Source of the DNA: Burkholderia pseudomultivorans
Lineage (GTDB): Bacteria > Pseudomonadota > Gammaproteobacteria > Burkholderiales > Burkholderiaceae
Direction of reading: 5' to 3'
Assembly: GCF_001718415.1 (NCBI RefSeq)
Contig: NZ_CP013378.1
Location: 2,666,001-2,730,000, forward strand
Length of the DNA: 64,000 bases
Shown: one piece after another, positions 35,778 through 45,130 of the stretch
How the letters are laid out: every line of letters starts with the position of its first letter
How positions within the stretch are numbered: position 1 is the first letter of the stretch
The notes under the pieces: generated by a model
Told to the model about the DNA's origin: nothing
The model's database searches: none
What the model saw: only the letters and a program-made list of their open reading frames with translations
Position numbers and translations under genes: made by a program

Positions 35778-36811
35778 CGTGCGGCCTTGTGCGCCCCGGA
35801 GGCCGGCGCGGCCGGTCCCGACGCGTCGGCCGGGCCCTGCACGAGCACGCGGAACGGCGCGGCATCGGTGCGCAGGATCAGGTTCGTATTGCTGCCGACC
35901 ACCGCGTTCAGCGTGTCGAGCGAACGCAGCATCGTGTACAGATGCGGGTTGGCCGCATAACTCTTGCCATAGATGTCGGCCGCATCCTTGCGCGATTGCG
36001 CCTCGATGTCGGCTGCTTTCACGTTTGCATCGGCAAGCGCGATGCGGGCGTCGCGCTCGGCGTCGGAGCGGATCTGCGCAGCCTCGCGATTGCCGTCCGC
36101 GGTGCGTTGCGCGGCCACGGTCTCGCGCTCCGCGCTCATCCGGTCGACGGTCGCGGCGAGCGTGACGGCCGGCAGCGTGAGCCGCTCGAGCCCGACCTGC
36201 GCAACGCGCACGCCGTAGGCCGCATAGAGCTGCGCGTCGATCTGCCGGCGCAGCGTGTCTTCGAATTCGCCGATCTTCACTTGCGCGGGATCGGTGTTCA
36301 CGAGCGACGCGAGATCGTATCCGGCGGACGTCGTCTGCAGCGCGGAGCCGACCAGCGAGCGAATCTGCCGCGCCGCTTCGTCGGGTTCGTTGCCGACTGC
36401 GCGCATGAAGCGCCCGATGTCGCGCGCATCGGCCGGCACGCGCCATGCGACATAGGCCTCGACGATGATGCGCAGTCCGTCGCGGGTGCCGACGTCCTGC
36501 AGGCCGCTCGACGTCGTATGCAGGCGCAGGTCGACCGGCGTGACCGCATCGATCGGCGCGGGCAGGCGCCACGCCAGCCCCGGTTCGAGCAGCACGCGCA
36601 CGGGGCGCCCGAAGCGCGTGATCACCGATGCTTCGCCGGCGCGCACCTGCACGAAGCTCGCGACCGCGAGCGCGACGAGCACGCATAGCAGGGCGACGGC
36701 GATGCGCAGGCGGAGCGCGCCGGGCGGGGGCGATGCACCGTGCGGCGCGTGATGGTGGCGGCCATGGCCGTGATGCGCATGATCATGCGCGTGCGAATGA
36801 AACAGACTCAC
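35774..36811 (-). CDS. SPFH/band-7 membrane protein with histidine-rich N-terminus
   Basis: 345 residues from a GTG at 36811. Residues 5-24 contain 11 histidines (HSHAHDHAHHGHGRHHH), an evident metal-binding tail on what should be the cytoplasmic side. A membrane helix (about 35-54) and an SPFH domain follow (AGEASVITRFGRPVRVLLEP to about 260), then a helical part with DRMSAERETVAAQRTADGNR and SYAANPHLYTMLRSLDTLNA, both typical of HflC/HflK. The His tail next to a P1B ATPase gene suggests a role in metal delivery or sensing; that is inference. The ribosome site GGGGTGA precedes the GTG. Confidence 0.84.
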   Translation of the reverse strand: MSLFHSHAHDHAHHGHGRHHHAPHGASPPPGALRLRIAVALLCVLVALAVASFVQVRAGEASVITRFGRPVRVLLEPGLAWRLPAPIDAVTPVDLRLHTTSSGLQDVGTRDGLRIIVEAYVAWRVPADARDIGRFMRAVGNEPDEAARQIRSLVGSALQTTSAGYDLASLVNTDPAQVKIGEFEDTLRRQIDAQLYAAYGVRVAQVGLERLTLPAVTLAATVDRMSAERETVAAQRTADGNREAAQIRSDAERDARIALADANVKAADIEAQSRKDAADIYGKSYAANPHLYTMLRSLDTLNAVVGSNTNLILRTDAAPFRVLVQGPADASGPAAPASGAHKAAR

Positions 36812-36904
36812 GATGTCACCCCGGATGCGGCGCCGCGCGCGTGCGGTGCGGCGGCGCGGCCTGCCGCCGAGTCTTGCCGCCCGCGCGCAATTTGCCGCGA
36901 CATG

Positions 36905-38812
36905 TCAATGGATGCGGGCCAGATCGCCGGCCGGCGTGTTGCGAAGGTCGACGGTCGCCCGCGTGCCGTCGGCGAGGCGATCGTCGATGATCGTCATGTG
37001 TGCATTGCGCAGGCCGCGCTGCAATCTGTCGACGTAATACTCGAACGGAAACGCGGGACCGCCGAGCCGGTATGCGATCAGGTCGGCGTCGAAATCGATG
37101 CGCTGCACGCGTGCCGACGACAGCGTGTCGCCCGCCTGCGCTTCGGCCTGCGCGATCCGTGTGAGCGCTTGCTGCTGCGCGTTGCCGAGCAGGCCGGCCG
37201 CGAATCCGCGCGCCTGCGCGACGCTGCCCTGAGCGCGGATCTGCGCCGCCTGCACGTCGTGGAAGGCGGCTGCCGCGCCTGTCGGCGGGTGCACGCTCTC
37301 GATCACGACCGCGATCACGTCGACACCGCTCTGCAGCCGATCGAGCTGTTGCTGGATCGCGCGTTTCAACTGCTCGGCCATCGCGGCCTGATTCGTCTCG
37401 AGCAGCGATTCGAGCGTATGCGACGCGAGGTAGTGCACCAGTTCGCGGCTGGCGTTCACGCGCACCGTGCTTTCGGGGTCGCTCGTGCGATAGAGCGCCG
37501 CACGGGCGTCGGCATCGGTCGGACCGAGGCGGTAGTCGACGCGCACGTCGGCGTTGACGATCTGGAAGTTCTGACGATCGCCGTTCGCGCCGGCGATCAC
37601 CTGCGTGGTTTCCCACGGATGCGGCGCGTCCCACAGGCGGTTCAGGCGTTCGGGCGTCGGACCGTCGGCGGGCACGACGGGCGTATCGGCGCCGCCGTCG
37701 CTCGCGCTGCCCGCGATCGCGACCTGGTGCACGGCGCCGTTGTCGACGATGCGCGCGCGGCCGAACGGCCAGGGCAGGCCGACATGCAGGCCGGGCTGCC
37801 AGACCGCGACGGGCGCGCCGAAGCGTTCATAGACCGCGCGTTGTTGCGGATTCAGCACGACGACGGCAGTGAGCAGCCACGCGCACGCGGCGGTCGCGCC
37901 AAGCGCGCCGGGCAGCAGCCTGACGAAGCTGCGCCAGCCCCAGCTTTGCCGCAGGTCGATGCCGTAGCGATGACGCAGTTCGGCGCCGAGCGACGCGAAC
38001 GGCGACGGACGCCGGCTCAGCAGGCCGGCGATTGCGCTGGTCGGCACGACTGCGTCGCGCGGCACCGCAAACCACGAGAGCGCGCCGCGGATGGCCAGTT
38101 CGGCGGCGACGGCGGCGTTGAGCAGTGCAACGCCGTGCACGAGCCAGTCCGCGGCGCGGTGCCGGAACGCGAACCATGCCGCGGCCAGCGCACCCGCGAG
38201 CGCGGTGACGAGCGCCACGCGCAGCAGCTGCATGAGCGACGCGGAAACCGGCGAAGCGTGGGCCGCCGCTGCATGATGGCGTTCGGCGACGAGCGTGAGA
38301 AAGGCGAGGACGATGCAGGCCGCGCCGGCCGCGAGCGTCGGTTCAGGGGCGGCCATGGCACGGATCAGCATGGCAGGCGACGGCGACTGCCAGGCGAGCG
38401 CGGCAATCGCGACGGAGAGCGCGGCGCTCGCCGTGACGGCCCACGGCCGCCAGTCGATCGCGGCGGCGATCGCGGGCCACGGATTGTCGTGACGTTCGGA
38501 CGCCGGTTTGCGGCGGAACGCGTCGCGAAGTCCGTCGACGAGCAGACTGGCGAGACTGGCGGCGAACCCCTCCGGCGGACGGCGGCGCGGGCGAGCGGCG
38601 AGCAGCACGCCGATCGCGACGACGAGCACGTTGCACCACGCGCTTGCGAGCGGCGCGCACCAGCGCAGGTCGACCGGCAGGATGTCGACCGCACTCAGCG
38701 TGCCGAGCGCGGCGACCAGCAATGCGGCGGCCCATGCGACGGGCACGAGGGCGTCGCCGCGGCCGGCCGGGCTGTCGGGGGTGTTGTCGCTGCCTTCCGC
38801 CTGTTGCCCCAT
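36905..38812 (-). CDS. HflK-like SPFH protein with a polytopic N-terminal membrane domain
   Basis: 635 residues. About six hydrophobic segments (near 23-45, 53-73, 125-142, 158-176, 196-216 and 222-245) precede another helix at 302-320 and then an SPFH domain from about 322 (NPQQRAVYERFGAPVAVWQP) through HPPTGAAAAFHDVQAAQIRA to a C-terminal SPFH tail. Classical HflK has one helix, so the long membrane part is unusual. The ATG at 38812 has an AAGGA ribosome site. It is the first gene of the four-gene unit with the two other SPFH proteins and the metal ATPase. Confidence 0.83.
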   Translation of the reverse strand: MGQQAEGSDNTPDSPAGRGDALVPVAWAAALLVAALGTLSAVDILPVDLRWCAPLASAWCNVLVVAIGVLLAARPRRRPPEGFAASLASLLVDGLRDAFRRKPASERHDNPWPAIAAAIDWRPWAVTASAALSVAIAALAWQSPSPAMLIRAMAAPEPTLAAGAACIVLAFLTLVAERHHAAAAHASPVSASLMQLLRVALVTALAGALAAAWFAFRHRAADWLVHGVALLNAAVAAELAIRGALSWFAVPRDAVVPTSAIAGLLSRRPSPFASLGAELRHRYGIDLRQSWGWRSFVRLLPGALGATAACAWLLTAVVVLNPQQRAVYERFGAPVAVWQPGLHVGLPWPFGRARIVDNGAVHQVAIAGSASDGGADTPVVPADGPTPERLNRLWDAPHPWETTQVIAGANGDRQNFQIVNADVRVDYRLGPTDADARAALYRTSDPESTVRVNASRELVHYLASHTLESLLETNQAAMAEQLKRAIQQQLDRLQSGVDVIAVVIESVHPPTGAAAAFHDVQAAQIRAQGSVAQARGFAAGLLGNAQQQALTRIAQAEAQAGDTLSSARVQRIDFDADLIAYRLGGPAFPFEYYVDRLQRGLRNAHMTIIDDRLADGTRATVDLRNTPAGDLARIH

Positions 38813-39057
38813 CGGGGTTCCTTACGTACGCATTACGGGGATGCGCAGGTGCCCGCGCGAAATTCTGCGAGCGGCAATGTAGCGCGGCGGGCGGTGAAAC
38901 TCAAGGTGCGCAGGCGAGGGCCGGACCGACCGGTCGGAGGGCGACCCTCGAACAGGCGAGCACGTCACCCGCGTCGCGGCGGGTGTGGTCGAAACGGGGG
39001 GACGATCCGCCTGCGCAGCACGATGAAACACCCCGAAGCCGAAGGAGAGCGGAAGAC

Positions 39058-39810
39058 TCAGAGATTCGTGAAAGTGATCCCGCCGTCGACGGCCAGCCAT
39101 TGCGCGGTGACGAAGCCGGCATCGTCCGATGCCAGATACGCGATCGCGCTGGCGATGTCGTCGACGTTGCCGAGGCGGCCCAGCGGCGTCGTGGCCACGC
39201 GCCTCGCGTCGCGCTCTTCGTTGCGGTTGCGGACCGTGCCTTCGGTCGGCACCGCGGAAGGGCAAACCGCGTTGACGCGAATCTTGCGGGCGCCGAGCTC
39301 GGCCGCTGCGGCACGCGTGATGCCCAGGATTCCTGACTTGATGCCCGAATACACGATCGAGTGGGCGGCCGAGCGCAGCGCAGCCGTCGATGCCACGTTG
39401 ACGATGGCGCCGCCTTCGCCCATCACCGCTGCAGCGGCCTGGATACCCCAGACCACGGCCTTGAAGCCGATGTCGAGCATTCGATCCATGGTTTCCGGCG
39501 CGATGTCCGCAACCGACTGGTAGCGCACCCAGGCCGCATTGTTGACCAGGATGTCGAAGCGACCGCCTCGGGCGTGGACTGCGTTCACGGCCTCGGTGAT
39601 GCCTTCGCGGGTGCTGACGTTCTTCACGATCGGGAACGCGCGGCCGCCGGCGGCGATCACGGCGGCGACCGTGTCCTCGACCAGTTCCTCCTTCAGATCG
39701 TTGACGCCGACGACAGCGCCACGTGCCGCGAGTCGAAGCGCGGCAGCCTTGCCGATACCCGCGCCGGCGCCCGTCACGAGCGCATGGCGTCCGGCCAGAT
39801 CCTGTTGCAT
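39058..39810 (-). CDS. Short-chain dehydrogenase/reductase
   Basis: 250 residues, classical SDR. The NAD(P)-binding motif is TGAGAGIG, followed by NNAAWVRYQ, a catalytic Ser in NVASTAA and YSGIK (Tyr and Lys). It is closely related to the SDR at 43468-44220: both share WVRY and a GF(K/N)(A/S)VVWGIQAAA block, uncommon in ordinary SDRs. The ATG at 39810 follows GGAGAG. It probably oxidises a hydroxyl group on an intermediate of the catabolic cluster, and lies next to an enoyl-CoA hydratase that also has a paralogue in the cluster. Confidence 0.88.
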   Translation of the reverse strand: MQQDLAGRHALVTGAGAGIGKAAALRLAARGAVVGVNDLKEELVEDTVAAVIAAGGRAFPIVKNVSTREGITEAVNAVHARGGRFDILVNNAAWVRYQSVADIAPETMDRMLDIGFKAVVWGIQAAAAVMGEGGAIVNVASTAALRSAAHSIVYSGIKSGILGITRAAAAELGARKIRVNAVCPSAVPTEGTVRNRNEERDARRVATTPLGRLGNVDDIASAIAYLASDDAGFVTAQWLAVDGGITFTNL

Positions 39811-39950
39811 TTCACTCTCCGTCGATGACTTGTTGAGAACGGCTTCATAGTGGCGGTCGAGCACGCTCGATGGCCTCGCGGACTTTGCCGAGGCCATTGC
39901 CGGCGTGCCGGAACGCAAGCGCCTGGAAGCGGTATCGTCGAGAGCGCTGC

Positions 39951-40742
39951 CTAGCGACCCTTGAATACCGGTTCACGCTTTTCCAGAAACGCCATACGCG
40001 CTTCCCTGGCGTCTTCCGTCCTGGACAGCATCATCGTGATGTCCTGCTCGTGACGGTAAGCTTCGCGCTGCGGCATTTGATCGGTGAAGTTCGCGGCCTT
40101 CTTCGCCTGAATCAGCGCGATGGGCGATTTCCCGGCGATGCGGCGGGCAAGTTCCATGACGTGCGGCATCAGCGCGTCGGCGGGCAGCACGTCTTCCAGT
40201 ACGTTGCGACGGAGTAGGTCCCGGGCCGTCAGTTTGTCGCCGGTAAAGAACATGCGACGGACGGTCGAACGACCGAACAGCGTGCGCAGCATCGACGCAC
40301 CACCGGCCAGGCCGACGTTGATTTCGGGCATCGCGAAGACGGCGTTCTCGCTCGCGTACATGATGTCGCAAGCGGCCATCAAACCGAGGCCGGCGCCGAG
40401 GGCCGCGCCGTTGACCGCCGCGATCACGGGCTTCGCGCATTCCTTGATGGCGTTGCCAGTTTCGCGGGTCCAGCGGTTGTGGTCGAGGAAGTCGCCGGGG
40501 ACGTCGGGGTCGGGGCGGTCACGCAGGTCCGCACCCGAACAAAAGGTATTGCCGGCACCGGTGAGCACCGCACAGCGAATGTCGTCGCGCGCGCTGATTT
40601 CGTCGAATACGGCAATCAGGCGGCGACGCATGGCTCGCGACAGCGCGTTCTTGACCTCGGGGCGATTCAGCGTGACGACGGCCACGCCGTCCGTGACTTC
40701 CAGGGTGACCGAGTCGGTGTCTATGCCGAGTGCTTCGCTCAT
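39951..40742 (-). CDS. Enoyl-CoA hydratase/isomerase family protein
   Basis: 263 residues, crotonase fold. Oxyanion-hole segments are NTFCSGADLRDRP and GAALGAGLGLMAACDIMYA; the usual acidic residue lies in MPEINVGLAGG. It is strongly similar to the hydratase at 50259-51032 (shared MPEINVGLAGG, RRMF(F/Y)TG and a C-terminal EKR-PV--GR ending). Such proteins hydrate or isomerise enoyl-CoA, or cleave ring CoA esters. An AGGAG site precedes the ATG. A promoter with the shared CAGAA element is proposed upstream at 40789-40850. Confidence 0.9.
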   Translation of the reverse strand: MSEALGIDTDSVTLEVTDGVAVVTLNRPEVKNALSRAMRRRLIAVFDEISARDDIRCAVLTGAGNTFCSGADLRDRPDPDVPGDFLDHNRWTRETGNAIKECAKPVIAAVNGAALGAGLGLMAACDIMYASENAVFAMPEINVGLAGGASMLRTLFGRSTVRRMFFTGDKLTARDLLRRNVLEDVLPADALMPHVMELARRIAGKSPIALIQAKKAANFTDQMPQREAYRHEQDITMMLSRTEDAREARMAFLEKREPVFKGR

Positions 40743-40788
40743 GGTCGTATCGTCTCCTGAAGGGATTTTTTGAATCGGGCTGTCAGGA

Positions 40789-40850
40789 ATTGTACGGCCC
40801 CGAGGTCGGGCGATTTTCAATCAAAAACGCGTTCTGATTTGCCTGAAATA
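40789..40850 (-). promoter_or_regulatory. Proposed promoter with the cluster's CAGAA-type upstream element
   Basis: On the minus strand GCAAATCAGAACGCGTTTTT (about 40842-40823) resembles elements ahead of the monooxygenase and flavin reductase genes. TACAAT (40794-40789) is a good -10 for the hydratase gene, but the best -35 (TTGAAA, 40820-40815) gives a long 20-base spacer, so this copy is the weakest of the three. Confidence 0.35.
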
Positions 40851-40912
40851 GCGGCTAGTCGGTGCGACGACGCGGCGTTATCATGCATCGCGGCAGACGA
40901 CACCGCTTCGCT

Positions 40913-41842
40913 TCACGGCGACTCGTACGCGGAGAAGCGGAGTTCCGGACCGGACACGCGGGAGGCCACGAAATCCAGGAACAGGCGGATCTTGGTCGGG
41001 ATGGCCGGTGAATCGATAATCGTCGCGTACATCCCGTCTTCAAAGCTGGAGTTGGTGACCTGATACTCGGGGAGCAGGCGGACGAGTTTTCCGCTGATCA
41101 GATCCTTGTGGACGGTGTAGTCGTCGAGCAGCACGATACCTTCCCCCATGCGCGCGAATTCGAGCAGGGCAATACCGTTGTTGGTGACATGACGGGGCTG
41201 AAAATGAACCTCGGTTTCCGCGCCGTCTTTCCGGAATCGCCAGGAATAACCGGATCCCGGCATGGAATAGGCGATGCATTGATGGTTCTTCAGTTCTTCC
41301 GGCGCCGTGACGGAACTGCGGCCGATGAAGTAACCGGGGGAGACCACCAGGTGGCGTTCGCTTCGGAACAGAATTCTCCGCTTGATGCCGGATTCGATCG
41401 GCGGGGCAATCCGAAAGTCGATATCGATCTGGTCCTTGTTCAGATCCGACGGCGCTTCGCTCAGCGTCAATTCAATCTGAATGCTCGGGTACAGCTTGGA
41501 GAATTCGGTGATCAGGGTCGGCAATACACCGAGGCCGAACATGACGCGTGAATGCACGCGCAGCGTGCCCGACGGGGCCGAGGTGATGGACGAGATGCTC
41601 CGGTGCGCGTCGTCGATGCTGCGCAGAATGCCTTCGACGTGCTTTGCGTACTCGATGCCCGCTTCGGTCAGCGTGACGCAGCGGGTCGTGCGGGTGAACA
41701 GCTTGACCTTCAGGTCGTTCTCGAGATCCAGGACCATTCTCGAAACGGAGGCCGGCGCGATGCCGAATTGGCGGGCAGTTTCCGAAAAGCTCTTGTTTCT
41801 GGAAATGGAAAGAAAGAATTCCATTGCGCGAAGTCTGTCCAC
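40913..41842 (-). CDS. LysR-family transcriptional regulator
   Basis: 309 residues from a GTG at 41842 that follows GGAG. Residues about 1-60 form the winged helix-turn-helix (FLSISRNKSFSETARQFGIA, then SVSRMVLDLENDLKVKLFTR), and the rest is the periplasmic-binding-like effector domain. It is the only regulator recognised in the catabolic cluster and is the natural candidate to control it in response to a substrate or CoA-free intermediate. It is transcribed in the same direction as the transporter upstream. Confidence 0.92.
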   Translation of the reverse strand: MDRLRAMEFFLSISRNKSFSETARQFGIAPASVSRMVLDLENDLKVKLFTRTTRCVTLTEAGIEYAKHVEGILRSIDDAHRSISSITSAPSGTLRVHSRVMFGLGVLPTLITEFSKLYPSIQIELTLSEAPSDLNKDQIDIDFRIAPPIESGIKRRILFRSERHLVVSPGYFIGRSSVTAPEELKNHQCIAYSMPGSGYSWRFRKDGAETEVHFQPRHVTNNGIALLEFARMGEGIVLLDDYTVHKDLISGKLVRLLPEYQVTNSSFEDGMYATIIDSPAIPTKIRLFLDFVASRVSGPELRFSAYESP

Positions 41843-41972
41843 GAAGTCTCCACCTTCCCCGCTGACAATGAACGGGGCTATTGTAGGTACGGGGTTACCC
41901 CAATCGGAAAAACACAAAGCCGCTACACACAGGCAGCGGCCTTGCCGAGTCGCATTCGGAGTCGCTGGTCCG

Positions 41973-43334
41973 TCAGTGGACGGCCTCACCTGCGGGCAAG
42001 CCTGCGTAGCCACGCCGCAGTGAAGGAATGCGAAAGCCGATGCAGAAGATCGAGACCGATGCGATCACTGCCGGGAGCGCGATCCATGCCACGATGGTCG
42101 TCAACGGCCAGCCCAGGCCGATCATAACAGGGCCCAGGAACGTGCCGGCAATGCCCCCGAAGCGGCCCATGCCGAGCACCCAGGCTGCGCCGGTGGCGCG
42201 GCTGCTGGTCGGGTACATTTGCGTCGCGAGCGTCGACATCGACGAGCAAGCGCCGTTGTTGGTCATCGCCGCCAAGATCAGCAGCGTGAGCAAGGTATCG
42301 CCGCGCGCACCGCTGATCGACACCAGCAGCGCCATCGACATGGAGATCGCGAAGTACGCGGAGATCACGCGGACCGGGCCGAACTTGTCCATCAGAATGC
42401 CGCCCAGCAGGATGGCGATACCCGAGCACCAGTTGAACCACATCATCGTGTCGGCGGTCTGGCCGAGCGTGCGGCCGTCTCCCTGGAGTATGGTCGGAAG
42501 CCACATGCTCAGCACGTACAGCGTGATCGTCGAGCAGATATAGGCGACCCACAGCAGCAGCGTCGGGCCGCGCAGCTTGTCGGAGAACAGTTCGGATACC
42601 GGAAACCGGCGCTTTTCGGCTGCAGCCGACACCTCGGCGACGAAGGTCGTGTCCGTGAAATCGGCGGTTGGATCGATGCGCTTCAATGCCTTCGCGATCT
42701 TGTCCTGTCCTTTGCCCGCCGCCGCCAGGTATCGAACCGATTCCGGCAGAAAGAACGCGAGCAGCACGGCAACGATGACCGGTGCGATGCCGCCGATGAT
42801 CAGATAGCCTTCCCAACCATGTGCCGGGATGACCGACTTGGCCAGCGGGCCGGTAATGCCGCCGCCCACGGCGAAGCCGAAGAGCATGAAGTTCACGGCA
42901 CGCGAGCGCATGCGCGAGGGCAGGAACTCGTTCATGAGCGTCGCGCACAGCGGGATGGCGGCGCCGAGGCCGACGCCGGTCAGCAGACGCGACCACATCA
43001 GTTCGGTCACGTTGGTCGAGCATCCTGCAGCGATCGAGAACACGCCGAAAAAGGCGACCGACGTCACGAGCACGACGCGACGGCCGATGCGGTCGGCGAG
43101 CGGCGCACCGAAAATTGCGCCAATGCCGATACCGACCAGCGCGGCGCTGAGCACCGGCGCCAGATCGGTCTTGGTCACACCCCATTGCTTGATCAGCGCG
43201 GGCGCGATCAGGCCCATCGCCGAGGTATCGAGACCATCGAGGACGATGGTCAGGAACATCAGCGAAAAGAGAATTGCGTGGAAAGGCTTGAGTGGTCGTT
43301 GATCGATGAACGACTTGACGTCAATGGTCTGCAT
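41973..43334 (-). CDS. Major facilitator transporter, aromatic acid:H+ symporter (AAHS) type
   Basis: 453 residues with about 12 hydrophobic helices. DGLDTSAMG in helix 1 and the loop GAPLADRIGRRVV after helix 2 match the AAHS family (PcaK, BenK and relatives), which bring carboxylic acids across the inner membrane with protons. It is the likely uptake system for the cluster's substrate or a carboxylated derivative. An AGGAG ribosome site precedes the ATG. Confidence 0.9.
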   Translation of the reverse strand: MQTIDVKSFIDQRPLKPFHAILFSLMFLTIVLDGLDTSAMGLIAPALIKQWGVTKTDLAPVLSAALVGIGIGAIFGAPLADRIGRRVVLVTSVAFFGVFSIAAGCSTNVTELMWSRLLTGVGLGAAIPLCATLMNEFLPSRMRSRAVNFMLFGFAVGGGITGPLAKSVIPAHGWEGYLIIGGIAPVIVAVLLAFFLPESVRYLAAAGKGQDKIAKALKRIDPTADFTDTTFVAEVSAAAEKRRFPVSELFSDKLRGPTLLLWVAYICSTITLYVLSMWLPTILQGDGRTLGQTADTMMWFNWCSGIAILLGGILMDKFGPVRVISAYFAISMSMALLVSISGARGDTLLTLLILAAMTNNGACSSMSTLATQMYPTSSRATGAAWVLGMGRFGGIAGTFLGPVMIGLGWPLTTIVAWIALPAVIASVSIFCIGFRIPSLRRGYAGLPAGEAVH

Positions 43335-43370
43335 GTTTTGTCTCCTTTTATGTTTTGAACGGGATTCGAG

Positions 43371-43410
43371 CAGGGCGGGGCGGCCATTCGTCCCGGGCCA
43401 CGCCGCCCTG
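43371..43410. terminator. Strong GC hairpin between SDR and transporter genes
   Basis: CAGGGCGGGGCGGCC (43371-43385) pairs with GGCCACGCCGCCCTG (43396-43410) with few mismatches around a ten-base loop. It lies just after the SDR stop on the minus strand and before the transporter start. Neither strand has a T-run after it, so it may attenuate or stabilise RNA rather than fully terminate. Confidence 0.35.
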
Positions 43411-43467
43411 CCGTCCTGTTCGGTTTTCTACATCACACGCTACATCACACCGGACTCCCGATACGCT

Positions 43468-44220
43468 TCAGAGATAGGCAATGGCGGAGCCGCCATCCAC
43501 GCGTACGCATTCGCCGTTCACGAACGCACTTTCGTTCGAAGCCAGGAAGCACACGGCATTCGCGATGTCGTCGGGGCGGCCGAGGCGAGGCATCGGCGTT
43601 TTCGCCTGACGGATCTTGCGCGTCTCCTCGGACACGTTCTTGACCACGCCTTCGGTCTCCGTATAGCCCGGGGCGACCGCGTTCACGCGAATGCCGCGCG
43701 GCCCGAGCTCCGCCGCGGCCGCGCGCATCAGGCCGAGCACGCCGGCCTTCACGCCGCAGTAGACGAGTGCCTTGGGCAGACCGATGAAGCCCGACGACGA
43801 CGCGATATTGACGACCGAGCCGCCGTCCTTCATGTATTGCGCCGCAGCCTGAATGCCCCACACGACCGAATTGAAACCCGTGCCCGTCATCATCGACACG
43901 TCCTTCTCGGTGATTTCCAGAACCGGCGCATAGCGCACCCACATCGCGTTGCTCACGATGATGTCGAGACGGCCGGCAACTTCGGCGAGGCCGGCGGCAG
44001 CGTTGAAAATCGTGTCGCGTTCGGCAACGTTGCCGCCGAATGCATGGGCGATACCGCCCTGTGCGTTGATGTCGTCGGCTGCAGCCTGAGCCGCGCCGAG
44101 GTCGCGATCCAGCACGCCCACGACCGCACCCTCGCGAACGAATTTGTTGACGATCCCTCGACCGATACCCTGAGCGCCGCCTGTCACAAGCGCGACCTTG
44201 CCTTCCAGTTGCTTCGCCAT
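43468..44220 (-). CDS. Short-chain dehydrogenase/reductase
   Basis: 250 residues. TGGAQGIG nucleotide motif, a modified SNAMWVRY block in place of NNAG, the catalytic Ser in NIASSSG, and YCGVK. It is a paralogue of the SDR at 39058-39810. The C-terminus ends SAFVNGECVRVDGGSAIAYL, usual for the family. The ATG at 44220 follows CAGGAG. It lies near the lactonase-like gene, so oxidation of a cyclic or secondary alcohol is a fair inference. Confidence 0.88.
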   Translation of the reverse strand: MAKQLEGKVALVTGGAQGIGRGIVNKFVREGAVVGVLDRDLGAAQAAADDINAQGGIAHAFGGNVAERDTIFNAAAGLAEVAGRLDIIVSNAMWVRYAPVLEITEKDVSMMTGTGFNSVVWGIQAAAQYMKDGGSVVNIASSSGFIGLPKALVYCGVKAGVLGLMRAAAAELGPRGIRVNAVAPGYTETEGVVKNVSEETRKIRQAKTPMPRLGRPDDIANAVCFLASNESAFVNGECVRVDGGSAIAYL

Positions 44221-44248
44221 TTCGACTCCTGAATGTCGTCTGATTGAT

Positions 44249-45130
44249 TCACTGATCCTTGAAGCGGCATTCCGGCAGGCCGCGCACACCCGTACCGGTC
44301 ACGGCGACCAGCGCCCCGGCATTCGGGTTGGCGCTCCTGAGCGCATTCCCGCTGTCGCTGATGCTGGTCACGAAGATCGTGTCGAGAGCCGGCCCGCCGA
44401 TGGACGGGCAAGTCGGATAGACGGTAGGCAGGTCGATAATCCGGTCCAGCCTGCCGTCGGCGGTGAAGCGGGCCAGTTGTCCCGAGATGACCAGGGCCGT
44501 CCAGAGATTGCCTTCGGCATCGATGATGGCGCCGTCGGGGCCCGATTTGAGCGAGGTCGTATCCACGAACAGCGTTCGCTCGCTCAGCGTGCCGGCCGAG
44601 GTGTCGTAGCGGTAGCGACGCAGCTGGTGGCTCAAGCTGTCCGAAAAGTACAGATACCGGCCGTCTGGCGAGAAGCATGTCGAGTTCGTGATGCAGATAC
44701 CGGTCTCCAGCACCTTCAGGTTGCCCTGGCCGTCGAGTTGATACAACTCGCCGACGGGTTCGCGGCGCCCGAGCGCCATCGAACCGAGGACGAGACGGCC
44801 TTCGCGATCGACCCGGCCGTCGTTGAGGCGCATGTTCGGGGCCGGGTGCGTCACATCGACGAAGTGCGTGAGCTCGCCGCTATCGACATCGAGAAAATGG
44901 AAGCTGTCGACGAGCGCGACGAGCAGGCGACCGCTTTCGCACAATGCGATCGCGCCGATCTGCGAAGGCAATGTCCATTCGCGAACCGTATGCGTCGCCA
45001 GCTCGCGCGCCTTCACGAGACACGCGCGGGAATCGATCCAGTACAGGATCTGCTTGCGGTCGTCCCACAGCGGGCATTCGCCCAGCGCGTCACGCGAGTC
45101 GCCGCAAATGCTGATGGCGTGATGGGTCAT
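44249..45130 (-). CDS. SMP-30/gluconolactonase/LRE family protein
   Basis: 293 residues forming a six-bladed propeller. Expected metal ligands are visible: Glu18 in ALGECPLW, Asn in NMRLNDGRVD, Asn in ICITNSTCFSPDG and Asp in SGPDGAIID. Members hydrolyse lactones. In a cluster with a luciferase-like monooxygenase that could form lactones, this is the obvious ring-opening candidate. The ATG overlaps the stop of the SnoaL-like gene (ATGA). Confidence 0.88.
   Translation of the reverse strand: MTHHAISICGDSRDALGECPLWDDRKQILYWIDSRACLVKARELATHTVREWTLPSQIGAIALCESGRLLVALVDSFHFLDVDSGELTHFVDVTHPAPNMRLNDGRVDREGRLVLGSMALGRREPVGELYQLDGQGNLKVLETGICITNSTCFSPDGRYLYFSDSLSHQLRRYRYDTSAGTLSERTLFVDTTSLKSGPDGAIIDAEGNLWTALVISGQLARFTADGRLDRIIDLPTVYPTCPSIGGPALDTIFVTSISDSGNALRSANPNAGALVAVTGTGVRGLPECRFKDQ

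Noticed and set aside
34738..35865. Open frame continuing upstream of the metal ATPase to 35865
   Set aside because: It is an Arg/Ala-rich shadow of the SPFH gene; the TTG at 34737 with GGGAG is the only sensible start.
36740..39523. A 927-codon plus-strand open frame opposite the SPFH genes
   Set aside because: Extreme Arg/His/Gln content and no motif; antisense frames stay open in GC-rich DNA with strong third-position bias. The same holds for the long plus-strand frames at 3679-5268, 5853-7334, 7256-9256 and 45746-48148.
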